In this document: in pieces, positions 18,570-28,160 of the stretch | How the letters are laid out: the number at the start of each line of letters is the position of its first letter | Position numbering within the stretch: position 1 is the first letter of the stretch | Assembly: GCF_900102515.1 (NCBI RefSeq) | Contig: NZ_FMVS01000010.1 | Location: 62,001-126,000, forward strand | Source of the DNA: Butyrivibrio sp. INlla14 | Lineage (GTDB): Bacteria; Bacillota; Clostridia; Lachnospirales; Lachnospiraceae | Direction of reading: 5' to 3' | Length of the DNA: 64,000 nt | Notes under the pieces: model-generated | What the model was told of the DNA's origin: nothing | The model's database searches: none | What the model saw: the letters and a program-made list of their open reading frames with translations, nothing else | Program-made: the position numbers and the translations under genes

Positions 18570-21500
18570 ATGAAGAAACTATTTACCAGCGGATGGAAGT
18601 TTTGGGAATCAGAATATGGAGTAAGTTACGAGGAGGCTATGAGCCATGTTTCAGAATTTGAAGATGTGGTAATTCCCCATGACTATATGATAACTGATCC
18701 TAAGAACCTTTATAGGGACAGTACAGGATGGTACAAAAAGAGCTTTGAGCTAACAGAGAAGGATCTGTCAAAAGAACTTTTTCTTATCTTTGACGGGATC
18801 TATATGGATAGCCTTGTCTATATAAACGGCCACATCGCTGGTGAGTGGAAGTATGGATACTCACAGTTTATCCTTGGAATATCGGAGTTTGTAAGGACAG
18901 GACTTAATGAAATAGTTGTGGCCGCAAGATGCAAATTCCCAAATACAAGGTGGTATTCAGGAGCGGGAATATACAGAAATGTATGGATCTGTGACTATGA
19001 AAAGACCTATATTCCTGAAAATGGTATATATGTTCACAGCCAGAAGCTGCCAGACGCAGAGAGTCAGGAAACAGGTCTTTGTGATTATAAAATGATCGTA
19101 ACTTCAGAAATCTGCTCTGCAGACAATGAGAAGGCATCGGTGCGCTATTCTCTTTTTGATTCTGAGGGAAAAGAAATTACTCTTGAAGCCTGCGACAATG
19201 ACGAACTACTTGCAGATCTCCTTCCAACTACTATAGAAAGCGTCAATAGACCTGCAGATGTGGATAAAGCTTCGGACATTCAAGTGGGAATTTACAATGT
19301 AAAGGGCGTATCTGAGTGGAATATAGAGGAGCCTCACCTTTACACTCTGAGGGTTGAACTACAGTCATCAGAAGGAATAACTATTCAGACAGAAGAAATC
19401 AAGATAGGCTTTAGAGATGTCCGCATGGACCCGCAGAAGGGCTTTTTCCTAAATGGCAGAAACATGAAGTTAAATGGTGTATGCCTTCACCATGACCTTG
19501 GAGCATTAGGGTCAGCCTACAATAACTCTGCTATGCGCAGAAGGCTTATTCAGCTGCGTGAAATGGGAGTAAATGCTATAAGGCTTACTCACAATATGTA
19601 TGATCCTCATGTGATTGCACTTGCTGATGAGATGGGATTTCTTTTGATCTCAGAAGCTTTTGATATGTGGGAAGGTGCCAAGACGGAATTTGACTATGCA
19701 AGATTTTTCCCAAAATGGCATGACAAAGATGTGGCCAGCTGGGTTAGAAGAGATAGAAACCACCCTTCTGTAATAATGTGGAGTATTGGTAATGAGATTT
19801 ACGATACACATTCCAGCGAAAGAGGCCAGGAAGTTACAAGAGATCTAAAGAGTCTTGTGGAAAAGCATGATCCTTTAAAGAATGCAAGAGCAACAATAGG
19901 CTCAAACTATATGCCTTGGGAGATGGCTCAGAAGTGCGCGGATATCCTTAAGGTTGCAGGCTATAACTATGCAGAAAACTATTATGAAGAGCATCACAAG
20001 GCGCATCCTGACTGGGTTATCTACGGAAGTGAGACCTACTCTATCGTTCAGAGTAGAGGCGTTTATCATTTCCCTCTTTCTGCGCCTATTTTATCAGATA
20101 CAGATGAGCAGTGTTCATCTCTTGGAAACAGCACAACCAGCTGGGGAGCTGACAGCATAGAAAACTGTATCTGCAAGGACAGAGACATGGAGTTTTCCAT
20201 GGGACAGTTTATATGGACAGGTTATGACTACATAGGAGAGCCAACACCTTACCATACCAAGAATTCTTATTTTGGACTTATTGATACAGCAGGCTTTTAT
20301 AAGGACGCCTTTTATGCCTGGAAATCCGCCTGGGTTAGCCCTGACAAGGATCCCTTTGTCCATGTGTTCCCATATTGGGATTTCAATGAAGGTCAGCTTA
20401 TTGATGTGAGAGTTTGTAGTAACTGCCCTGAGGTTGAACTTTTCGTAAATGGAAAGAGCCTTGGAAGACAGGAACTGACACATAAGCCTCACAGTGGCAA
20501 CAAGATTTTTGCAGACTATAAAGTGCCCTATGAAAAGGGCGAGATCACAGCTATCTGCTATGACGCTTCGGGAAAAGAAGTAGCAAAAGATATCCACAAG
20601 TCCTTTGGGGATACAGATAAGTTCGTGGTTGAGATTGATGATAGATTAGCCGGCTTTGGATGCGGCAAATCTGATAAGAGTTGCTATCGCGAGGGATCTT
20701 TTGCCGATGCACAGCTTGTATTTGCAGAAATAAGTGCAATTGATAAGGACGGAAACCCTGTAGAGAATGCATCTGACTATGTGGATGTAGCTGTGTCTGG
20801 TGGAAGACTCATAGGCCTTGATAACGGCGACAGTACTGATTATGACAGCTACAAGGCAGCTACCAGAAAACTCTTTAATGGCAAACTTCTTGCTATAGTT
20901 CTGCCTGAGGGTCCTGTGGATAACGTGAAGATTGAAGTTAAGAAAGCATCCACAGTTCCAGTAAGAAAGGTTGAGCTTACTGTAAAAGAGGGCACAAGGT
21001 CTTTAAATAGTGATACTAAGACTGCCATAGTTCAGGCTAAGGTTTATCCTGCAGATGCTACGGATAAGAAGCTTGTTTTCAGAGCTCTAAATAAAAACGG
21101 AACTGAAACTAATATAGCTAAGATCAGCGTAATAGATGAAGAAAGCGGTATGTGCCAGATAACAGCTCTTGGAGATGGTTCTTTTACCTTAAGATACGAA
21201 GCGTCAAATGGAAGAGATACTGTAGCTGTCATGTCCTGCCTTGAATTTGAGGTTACTGGGCTTGGGGCAGCATTCCTGGATCCTTATGGATTTATTCCTG
21301 GAAGTCTTTATACCTCATATATTGGCCTTGTTGGAAGCGGCAACGAGTTTGGTGTAGCCTCTGCCAAAGGAGAGGAGACTGTTATAACCTATGCAGGCAT
21401 CGATTTTGGAAAAGAGGGATCTGATGTGATCACTGTTCCTATCTTTACCTTAAATGACGATGCTTATGATATAGAAATCTGGAAGGGTATTCCTGGTGAG

Positions 21501-22094
21501 GATGGCGCGACACTCTTAAAGGCGGCAGTTTATCAGAAAAAATCTATCTGGAATGTATATCAGGAGGATAGCTGGAAACTCTCAGAGAGGCTTACGGGAG
21601 TTCAGACTATAAGCTTTAAGGCATTTAACAAATTCCATATAAAGGGCTTTTCTTTTGAAAGGCAGCTTAGGGCATTTACGAAGATAAGAGCCCTGGATGC
21701 TGATTCAATTTACGGAGATACCTTTACAAGGACAAAAAATACTGTTGAGGGAATTGGCAATAACGTAACGGTAGGCTTTGATGACATAGATTTTGGAGCA
21801 GAGGGAACAAGAAAAGTCACAATCTGTGGAAGAGCCAGGGCAGCAGCCAATACAATTCATTTGAGACTTGTTAAGATAAATGAAAATGCCAGCGCCGAAA
21901 CTGGTGATACAGGTGCGATGGAAACATATGACGAAGCTGGCACAGAGATAAAGGAAATCCTGGAGTTCCCACAAAGCTCTGAATATAAAGAAGTCACTTT
22001 CCAGATAGGAGAAAGAAAAGGAAAATGGGACATTACCTTTGTGTTCCTTCCAGGAAGTGACTTTGACTTTGATTCATTTAGGTTTTTGAAATAA
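18570..22094 (+). CDS. Glycoside hydrolase family 2, beta-galactosidase-like, with long C-terminal extension
   Basis: Encodes 1174 residues from ATG 18570; a TTG 15 bases upstream is a weaker choice. The order is an N-terminal sugar-binding jelly-roll (about 1-160), an immunoglobulin-like domain, and a TIM barrel (about 285-590). The acid/base is Glu409 (WSIGNEIYDT) and the predicted nucleophile is Glu488 (YGSETYS). A DUF4982-like domain and an Ig-like region follow, and then two beta-sandwich modules (about 890-1174) that resemble carbohydrate-binding CBM6-type domains. No signal peptide is visible, so it is probably intracellular, acting on imported galactosides or similar oligomers. The 3' end overlaps the convergent araC-type gene by 17 bases. 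Confidence 0.9.
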   Translation: MKKLFTSGWKFWESEYGVSYEEAMSHVSEFEDVVIPHDYMITDPKNLYRDSTGWYKKSFELTEKDLSKELFLIFDGIYMDSLVYINGHIAGEWKYGYSQFILGISEFVRTGLNEIVVAARCKFPNTRWYSGAGIYRNVWICDYEKTYIPENGIYVHSQKLPDAESQETGLCDYKMIVTSEICSADNEKASVRYSLFDSEGKEITLEACDNDELLADLLPTTIESVNRPADVDKASDIQVGIYNVKGVSEWNIEEPHLYTLRVELQSSEGITIQTEEIKIGFRDVRMDPQKGFFLNGRNMKLNGVCLHHDLGALGSAYNNSAMRRRLIQLREMGVNAIRLTHNMYDPHVIALADEMGFLLISEAFDMWEGAKTEFDYARFFPKWHDKDVASWVRRDRNHPSVIMWSIGNEIYDTHSSERGQEVTRDLKSLVEKHDPLKNARATIGSNYMPWEMAQKCADILKVAGYNYAENYYEEHHKAHPDWVIYGSETYSIVQSRGVYHFPLSAPILSDTDEQCSSLGNSTTSWGADSIENCICKDRDMEFSMGQFIWTGYDYIGEPTPYHTKNSYFGLIDTAGFYKDAFYAWKSAWVSPDKDPFVHVFPYWDFNEGQLIDVRVCSNCPEVELFVNGKSLGRQELTHKPHSGNKIFADYKVPYEKGEITAICYDASGKEVAKDIHKSFGDTDKFVVEIDDRLAGFGCGKSDKSCYREGSFADAQLVFAEISAIDKDGNPVENASDYVDVAVSGGRLIGLDNGDSTDYDSYKAATRKLFNGKLLAIVLPEGPVDNVKIEVKKASTVPVRKVELTVKEGTRSLNSDTKTAIVQAKVYPADATDKKLVFRALNKNGTETNIAKISVIDEESGMCQITALGDGSFTLRYEASNGRDTVAVMSCLEFEVTGLGAAFLDPYGFIPGSLYTSYIGLVGSGNEFGVASAKGEETVITYAGIDFGKEGSDVITVPIFTLNDDAYDIEIWKGIPGEDGATLLKAAVYQKKSIWNVYQEDSWKLSERLTGVQTISFKAFNKFHIKGFSFERQLRAFTKIRALDADSIYGDTFTRTKNTVEGIGNNVTVGFDDIDFGAEGTRKVTICGRARAAANTIHLRLVKINENASAETGDTGAMETYDEAGTEIKEILEFPQSSEYKEVTFQIGERKGKWDITFVFLPGSDFDFDSFRFLK

Positions 22095-22971
22095 GATCTG
22101 CTCCGGTCCTGTAGAGCTTACGGTATTCTGTGGGAGAGCATTTATTTATATCCTTGAATACGCGGTTAAAGGTGGACAGACTAAAGAAGCCGGACTGAAG
22201 GGCTATGTCCATAACGGACAGGTCTGTGTCACCTAAAAGCTCCTGGGCCATGAGAACACGGCGTTTGGTAATATACTGATAGCAGGAGATTCCCATGTAA
22301 GCCTTAAAGAGTCTCTCGAAGTGGAACTTGGAGAATCCTGCAAGGTCAGCCAGCTGCTCAACTGTAAGATCATCAGAGCGGTGAGAGTCGATGTAGTTGG
22401 TGACTTCAACAAGTTTATCGATATTCTTGCGCTGGTTATCTGGTGTATCCTTGCCTGCGACGGCATTGTTAAGATGCATGCTGCCTATCTGGGCAAGGAT
22501 CAGAGATACCAGGGAATAAACAGAAATCTGAAGGAATTCATCCTGCTGGCCATAGAGCCTGTCAATTTCCCAGAAATAATTCTGAAGACGAGCAACTTCA
22601 ACCGGATACAGATTCTGACTGATATGCGTATAGGGTGGAAGACCCTTTATGAGCGGTATCAATGATGAAACCTGTGAATAGTTTGCAAGATCAAACAGGA
22701 GAATAAGCTTTTCTCCTCCTGGGGTATCTGATATATATTCATGGAGTGTACCTGGTGCGATCAGCATAATATCGCCAGGCATACAGTTTACGACAGCAGA
22801 AGAGTCATTGTGAAACTTAACCTTAAGAGAACCTGATAAAACCAATATAAGCTCCACTTCGTTGTGCCAGTGGAGTGGATAATTGGCCAGGTCATTGTGA
22901 TATAACAAGACGCCCTTTAAGGTATCGTAAAAGATATGTTCTCTTGACTGCGCGTTGATATCGTTGATCAT
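22078..22971 (-). CDS. AraC-family transcriptional regulator with N-terminal cupin
   Basis: Encodes 297 residues. The N-terminal ~150 residues form a cupin sensor (YHNDLANYPLHWHNEVELILVL-type start, with a GDIMLIAPGTLHEY strand). The C-terminal ~100 residues hold the two helix-turn-helix motifs: TVEQLADLAGFSKFHFERLFK and the second, ending DLSVMDIALQSGFFSLSTFNRVFKD. This family usually activates sugar-use genes in response to a sugar bound in the cupin. The start ATG 22971 has AAGGAG six bases upstream. It is divergent from the GH67 gene (135 bases between starts) and convergent with the GH2 gene, so it most likely controls one or both. Confidence 0.93.
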   Translation of the reverse strand: MINDINAQSREHIFYDTLKGVLLYHNDLANYPLHWHNEVELILVLSGSLKVKFHNDSSAVVNCMPGDIMLIAPGTLHEYISDTPGGEKLILLFDLANYSQVSSLIPLIKGLPPYTHISQNLYPVEVARLQNYFWEIDRLYGQQDEFLQISVYSLVSLILAQIGSMHLNNAVAGKDTPDNQRKNIDKLVEVTNYIDSHRSDDLTVEQLADLAGFSKFHFERLFKAYMGISCYQYITKRRVLMAQELLGDTDLSVMDIALQSGFFSLSTFNRVFKDINKCSPTEYRKLYRTGADLISKT

Positions 22972-23106
22972 TGGTGCTCCTTACGTAAACTAAGTAAAAG
23001 TTGTAGTAATTTTATCATTAATTGTCGGAAAATGAATAGTTGAGACGAAAACATTCATATTAAAATAATAACGCTTATATTTTGGAAATATTAGGAGAAG
23101 ATAGTT

Positions 23107-25113
23107 ATGGGCGATAAAAAATGGTCACAGTTGTGGCTTGATTATGAAGCAAAAAAAGGCGCTGCAAAAAATGCAGAGGAAGACAAACTTAAAATAGATT
23201 TTGAAGGTTTTGATCCTGAAAATCGCGTTATTAAAAGCGCTGTTAAAGAGCTAAATAAGGCTTTTGCAGATACTGACAAGAAGATAGTGATCTCTTTTGT
23301 CAGGAATGATGAGATCAAAAAGGAAGGCTATAGCGCTTGCGGTGTTATAGGCGGAAGCGATAACAGAAAGGTAGACGCTGATACTACTGAACTTGTAGTT
23401 TCTTCTGCAGATGAAAATGGTGCACTTTACGGAGCGTTCCATATTATCAGAAGCATGCTCATGGGTGAGGACCTTGATAACTTGTGCGCTATAAAGACAC
23501 CATCTAATCCTTTTAGAATGATGGATCACTGGGATAACATGGATGGCAGCATAGAGAGAGGCTATTCAGGCAGATCTTTTTTCTATGAGAACGATGATAT
23601 TGTAATTAACGAGAGAACTGTTGACTATGCAAGATTCATGGCCAGTATTGGTATAAATGGTGTTGTCATCAATAATGTAAATGTTAAATGGGCAGCATCT
23701 GACCTTATCACCACTAGATTTTTTGACAAGGTAAAAGAGCTTTCTGATATATTTGGAGATTATGGGATCAAGCTATATCTTTCACTTAATTTTGCATCTC
23801 CTATTGAAATTGGAGGGCTTTCTATATGCGACCCGCTGGATAAAGAAGTTACCGAGTGGTGGAAAAATAAGATAAAAGAGGTATATGAACACCTTCCTGA
23901 GCTTGGAGGCTTCCTTGTTAAGGCAGACTCTGAGGGAAGACCCGGACCTTTTACCTACGGAAGAACTCAGGCAGATGGCGCAAATATGCTGGGAGACATT
24001 ATTGCTCCTTATGGCGGCATCATAATCTGGAGATGCTTTGTATATAACTGCACTCAGGACTGGCGCGATACCAAGACTGACAGGGCAAGGGCTGGATATG
24101 ACTACTTCAAGGGACTTGATGGAGAGTATCATGACAACGTCATACTTCAGATAAAGAATGGACCAATGGACTTCCAGATAAGAGAGCCCATATCTCCACT
24201 CATTGGTGGACTTACCAGGACCAATCAGATGCTGGAGGTTCAGATTGCTCAGGAGTACACAGGACATCAGATAGATCTTTGCTATTTGATCCCTATGTTT
24301 AAAGAAATCCTGGAGTTTAAGACCTATTGCGCTGAGGAAAATGATACAGTTGCTGATGTTGTAAGTGGTAGGACCATGGGCAACAGCCTTGCTGGAATGG
24401 CTGCAGTCATAAATACTGGTAACGACTACAACTGGACTGGCAACGACCTTGCGGCTGCTAATCTTTACGGCTTTGGACGACTTGCCTACGATACCGACCT
24501 TGACTCTGAAGAAATTGCAAGAGAGTGGGTTAAACTCACCTTTAATTTAGAAAAAGAGCTTGAGGATAAGCTGGTAGATATGCTTCTTAATTCCCGTGAG
24601 ATTTATGAGAAGTATACAAGTCCTCTTGGAATTGGATGGATGGTAACTCCTGGAGATCATTATGGCCCAAGCGTTGATGGCTACGAGTATTCAAGGTGGG
24701 GAACTTATCACAGAGCAGATCATCTTGGACTTGGCGTAGACAGAACAGATAAAGGAACAGGCTATGCCCAGCAGTATTACCCAGAGAATGCTCAGATGTA
24801 CAATGACCCAAAGACATGCCCTGAGAACCTGCTTCTTTTCTTCCATCATATTCCATACACCTGGAAGCTTAAGAGCGGACAGAGCCTTATACAGTACATC
24901 TATGATGTTCACTTTGAAGGTTATAGTAAAGCCCAGGAACTTTTAGAAAGCTGGAAGAGCTTTGAAGGAAAAGTCCCTGAGCGTACATATAACTGCGTAA
25001 TGCATAGATTTGAACTGCAGGTCAATAATGCCCATGAGTGGTGCGATCAGGTTAATTCCTACTTCTATCGTAAGAGCGGAATCCCTGATGAAAAAAACAG
25101 GCCAATTTATTAG
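23107..25113 (+). CDS. aguA: Alpha-glucuronidase, glycoside hydrolase family 67
   Basis: Encodes 668 residues, the family length. GH67 enzymes remove 4-O-methyl-glucuronic acid from the non-reducing end of aldouronic acids derived from xylan, in the cytoplasm. The three catalytic carboxylates can be placed. The general acid is Glu276 (KADSEGRPGPF). The base pair is Asp355 (NGPMDFQIREP) and Glu383 (AQEYTGHQ), whose 28-residue spacing equals that in characterised GH67 enzymes. The N-terminal domain and the C-terminal helical region (PLGIGWMVTPGDHYGPSVDGYEYS) are present. No signal peptide. It lies between two AraC-type regulators and upstream of the ABC permeases, the usual company of an aldouronate utilisation locus. 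Confidence 0.96.
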   Translation: MGDKKWSQLWLDYEAKKGAAKNAEEDKLKIDFEGFDPENRVIKSAVKELNKAFADTDKKIVISFVRNDEIKKEGYSACGVIGGSDNRKVDADTTELVVSSADENGALYGAFHIIRSMLMGEDLDNLCAIKTPSNPFRMMDHWDNMDGSIERGYSGRSFFYENDDIVINERTVDYARFMASIGINGVVINNVNVKWAASDLITTRFFDKVKELSDIFGDYGIKLYLSLNFASPIEIGGLSICDPLDKEVTEWWKNKIKEVYEHLPELGGFLVKADSEGRPGPFTYGRTQADGANMLGDIIAPYGGIIIWRCFVYNCTQDWRDTKTDRARAGYDYFKGLDGEYHDNVILQIKNGPMDFQIREPISPLIGGLTRTNQMLEVQIAQEYTGHQIDLCYLIPMFKEILEFKTYCAEENDTVADVVSGRTMGNSLAGMAAVINTGNDYNWTGNDLAAANLYGFGRLAYDTDLDSEEIAREWVKLTFNLEKELEDKLVDMLLNSREIYEKYTSPLGIGWMVTPGDHYGPSVDGYEYSRWGTYHRADHLGLGVDRTDKGTGYAQQYYPENAQMYNDPKTCPENLLLFFHHIPYTWKLKSGQSLIQYIYDVHFEGYSKAQELLESWKSFEGKVPERTYNCVMHRFELQVNNAHEWCDQVNSYFYRKSGIPDEKNRPIY

Positions 25114-25120
25114 AGCTTTG

Positions 25121-26020
25121 TTATGCCCAGAGTTTTGCACCAATTTTATCGGGCATTACAGAGGGCTCTTTGTTGGCGAGCTGATACTGCTTGGGAGACA
25201 TTCCTATCTGCTGGGAAAAACGTCTTGAAAAGCTGGAGTAGTTATTGTAGCCTGCCATGAAACAAACATCATAAGGTGGATAGTTCTGGAGTAGTAGTTT
25301 CTGCGCCAGAACTATTTTTTTTCCACTGATATAGTGCTTTAGAGAATCTCCGGTTGCTTCTGAGAACACACGGCTTAAGTGATCACTGCTATAGTGAAGA
25401 GCCTCTGACATATCCTTAATAGTGATATTTTCTTCTATGTGGGAGTCTATATAGTCAAATATCCTTGATACGACTGAAGGCATAAGACTTTTCTTTTTCT
25501 GATGCGTGGAACTTGTGGAAAACTTATTAGTCATAATAAGAAATTCCACTAGAAGGGCTCTGGAGAGGATGGTGTGGCCAAATTCATCGCTGTTTAAAGC
25601 GGCCTCAAGCCTGTCTGCAATTTCGATAAAACCCTGAAGCTTGTCATTAGGAATGTGCACATGATTCATATTTGGAGAATCACTACTTCTAAAGATTGTG
25701 GAAAAGTCTGTGTCTTCGTCGCCTAATCTTTTCAGGGTTTCATATTGGACATTTATGACAATTCGCTCGTATCCGCTGATGTCTTCAAGGTCAAGCCCGT
25801 GAAAGACAAGAGGACTTACCAAAAACATATCACCGCGCTTCATCTGATAAATATCAGGCTCGATCATTATGTTTACATCCCCTTTAAGAAAAAGAACAAT
25901 CTCATAGCCATCGTGATTATGTACAGTTTTTATATCGGACGGAGTTACGCGTGCTGTCTTGTGTTCACAAATTATTTCCTGATCTATCATGCTATATGGG
26001 CAATCCAGAGCTTTTTTCAT
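25121..26020 (-). CDS. AraC-family transcriptional regulator
   Basis: Encodes 299 residues. It has an N-terminal cupin (ARVTPSDIKTVHNHDGYEI, then KRGDMFLVSPLVFHGLD) and a C-terminal double helix-turn-helix (ITIKDMSEALHYSSDHLSRVF and PPYDVCFMAGYNNYSSFSRRF). It is convergent with aguA (7 bases between stops) and divergent from the ABC permease operon, with 192 bases between starts. That places it to control the importer. It is distinct in sequence from the AraC protein at 22078-22971, so the locus probably has two separate inducers. Confidence 0.93.
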   Translation of the reverse strand: MKKALDCPYSMIDQEIICEHKTARVTPSDIKTVHNHDGYEIVLFLKGDVNIMIEPDIYQMKRGDMFLVSPLVFHGLDLEDISGYERIVINVQYETLKRLGDEDTDFSTIFRSSDSPNMNHVHIPNDKLQGFIEIADRLEAALNSDEFGHTILSRALLVEFLIMTNKFSTSSTHQKKKSLMPSVVSRIFDYIDSHIEENITIKDMSEALHYSSDHLSRVFSEATGDSLKHYISGKKIVLAQKLLLQNYPPYDVCFMAGYNNYSSFSRRFSQQIGMSPKQYQLANKEPSVMPDKIGAKLWA

Positions 26021-26212
26021 ATTTAAGTTTCCCTCACTAGATTATGTACAAAACCTCTAAACAAAAAATGACAAACGCAATCATTGTTGTGCAACATTAT
26101 ATCGGAAATTGCAAAATAATTCTATCCTTTTGTGTATTTATATATAAATCCTAGACAGTATTATAAAGTTGTATGAAAAATAGGGGTTGTTATTTAACCT
26201 TAAGGAGGAGTA

Positions 26213-27154
26213 ATGGCTAATAATTCAGGGAAGAAGTCAAAGGTTAAATTTGGCGTTTACATGAAAAAGTACTGGCAGTTATATGCTATGCTGTTTCTGC
26301 CTTTGACATATCTACTAATTTTCAAGTACGCGCCAATGATCTATGTGCAGATCGCATTTAAAAAGTACAGTCTAGTAAAGAGTGTGTGGGAACTTCCACT
26401 TGCTGGCAATCATGGTTTTGAGTATTTCATTGCGGCATTTAAGAATAATGATTTCAAATATGCCCTTAGAAACACCCTTACACTGAATCTTTTGGATCTT
26501 TTCTTTGGTTTCCCGGCACCAATCATTTTTGCACTTATTCTTAATGAACTGTGTTTTGTGAAATTTAAAAAGGTAGTTCAGACAATTGCTTACATGCCAC
26601 ATTTCCTGTCATGGGTCATCATCTACAGCTTGGCGCTCCAGCTCCTTGCTCCTAACGATGGTCTTGTAAATATGATAATAAAGAACTTTGGCGGCGAAGC
26701 TATTCCTTTTTTGAATGATGCTACTCACTGGATCGGAAGCTACATTGGCTTTGGAATCTGGCAAAACTTTGGATGGGGCTCCATCATTTATCTTGCAGCA
26801 ATTGCAGGTATTAACCCTGAGCTTTATGAGGCTGCAGCAGTAGATGGCGCTGGAAGATTCCGCAAGATATGGCATATTACACTTCCAGGAATCAAGCCTA
26901 CTATCGTAGTTCTTCTTATCATGAGCCTTGGAAATATCTTGGGCGGCGGATTTGACAGACCATTTGCATTCCAGAATAACCTTGTAATGCGTGTGGCTGA
27001 TGTTATTGCAACCTTTGTATATAGAGTTGGTATTAAAGGACTTCAGTTCTCTCTGACCACAGCGGTTGGACTATTCCAGTCTGTAGTTGGTGTGTTCTTC
27101 CTGCTGATGGCAAACTTTATCTCTCGCAGACTCGGTGAGAGAGGAATATGGTAA
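26213..27154 (+). CDS. ABC transporter permease, LplB/aldouronate type
   Basis: Encodes 313 residues with six predicted membrane helices. It is a carbohydrate-uptake-1 permease of the LplB branch. The start KKYWQLYAMLFLPLTYLLIFKY is typical of that branch. The EAA loop that docks the ATPase is present as EAAAVDGAGRFRKIWHITLP. A strong ribosome site, AAGGAGGAG, precedes the ATG. It pairs with the next permease to form the channel of a xylo-/aldouronic-oligosaccharide importer. No ATPase gene is in the window, so a shared MsmX-like ATPase elsewhere is expected. Confidence 0.93.
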   Translation: MANNSGKKSKVKFGVYMKKYWQLYAMLFLPLTYLLIFKYAPMIYVQIAFKKYSLVKSVWELPLAGNHGFEYFIAAFKNNDFKYALRNTLTLNLLDLFFGFPAPIIFALILNELCFVKFKKVVQTIAYMPHFLSWVIIYSLALQLLAPNDGLVNMIIKNFGGEAIPFLNDATHWIGSYIGFGIWQNFGWGSIIYLAAIAGINPELYEAAAVDGAGRFRKIWHITLPGIKPTIVVLLIMSLGNILGGGFDRPFAFQNNLVMRVADVIATFVYRVGIKGLQFSLTTAVGLFQSVVGVFFLLMANFISRRLGERGIW

Positions 27155-27170
27155 GGGGGAACAAACGAAA

Positions 27171-28043
27171 ATGAAGATCAAATCAAATGCAGACAGAGCA
27201 TGGGATGTGGTGTTTGTGATATTTTGCCTTTTAGTAAGTGCAATGTGCGTCATCCCAATGCTGAACCTTCTTGCCAAGTCACTCAGTGGAACAGAATTTT
27301 TGGTAAGAAATGAAGTATATCTTTTGCCTAAGGGCTTTAACTTTAACGCTTATTCAACAGTACTTAAGGATCCAAAATACATCAGAGCATTTTTTTGGAC
27401 AGTATTTTTGACAATTGTATGCACAATACTTTCTCTTACAATGACAACACTTTGTGCATTCCCTCTGATCTTTGAGAATCTTAAGGGAAGAAAAGCAATA
27501 AACATTTTTATCACCATCACAATGTTCTTTAATGCAGGAACAATTCCTAACTACCTGCTGATGCAGAAGCTCCACCTGCTCAGTAACCCACTGGTTCTTA
27601 TTATTCCAGGTGTTATGAGCGTTTATAACATGATCATCATGAGAAGCTTTTTCTATGGCATACCCGATAGCCTTAGAGAATCCGCAGAAATAGATGGAGC
27701 AACATTTTTTAAGATCCTTGTACTTATTTATCTTCCGCTTTCAAAGCCAGTTATGGCTACACTTGCCTTGTTTTATGCGGTAGGAAGATGGAATGGTTAT
27801 TCAGATGCACTGATGTACATGAGAGATGACAGATTCTATACTCTGCAGCTTCTTTTGTACAACATCATCAACAATATAAATCAGGTTGAGGTAGCAACTC
27901 AGGAAGGATTCTCATCACCGGGACTTTCAGCATCCTTAAAGGCTGCAATCGTAATGTTCTCAACAGTTCCGATCCTGTGTATCTATCCTTTCCTGCAGAA
28001 ATACTTCATCCATGGAGTAACCCTCGGCGCAGTAAAAGAGTAA
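27171..28043 (+). CDS. ABC transporter permease, YtcP/LplC type
   Basis: Encodes 290 residues from ATG 27171, preceded by AAGGGGGA; a longer frame reaching 27135 would overlap the first permease and lacks a ribosome site. It has six membrane helices and the EAA-type loop ESAEIDGATFFKILVLIYLP. The C-terminus, YFIHGVTLGAVKE, is typical of YtcP permeases. It forms a heterodimer with the LplB-type protein encoded 16 bases upstream. The binding-protein gene follows after a 295-base structured spacer, which is the reverse of the more usual binding-protein-first order. Confidence 0.94.
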   Translation: MKIKSNADRAWDVVFVIFCLLVSAMCVIPMLNLLAKSLSGTEFLVRNEVYLLPKGFNFNAYSTVLKDPKYIRAFFWTVFLTIVCTILSLTMTTLCAFPLIFENLKGRKAINIFITITMFFNAGTIPNYLLMQKLHLLSNPLVLIIPGVMSVYNMIIMRSFFYGIPDSLRESAEIDGATFFKILVLIYLPLSKPVMATLALFYAVGRWNGYSDALMYMRDDRFYTLQLLLYNIINNINQVEVATQEGFSSPGLSASLKAAIVMFSTVPILCIYPFLQKYFIHGVTLGAVKE

Positions 28044-28079
28044 AGTAAATAAAAAGAGGGTAAAAGAGAAATCAAAAAG

Positions 28080-28123
28080 AAGCACACTCTGAAAAACTAA
28101 CCGACTAATAGTTTTTTGTGCTT
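28080..28123 (+). other. Two-tier hairpin downstream of the permease genes
   Basis: Seven pairs (28080-28086 with 28117-28123) enclose a five-base bulge on the left side and a second eight-pair A/U stem (28092-28099 with 28109-28116, loop 28100-28108). The T-run lies inside the right arm rather than after it, so this is not a standard terminator. It could partly terminate or stabilise the permease mRNA, leaving the binding protein with its own or more abundant transcript. Confidence 0.55.
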
Positions 28124-28160
28124 GCATAAAACCATGCTGATATGTGGTGAGATAAATGGA

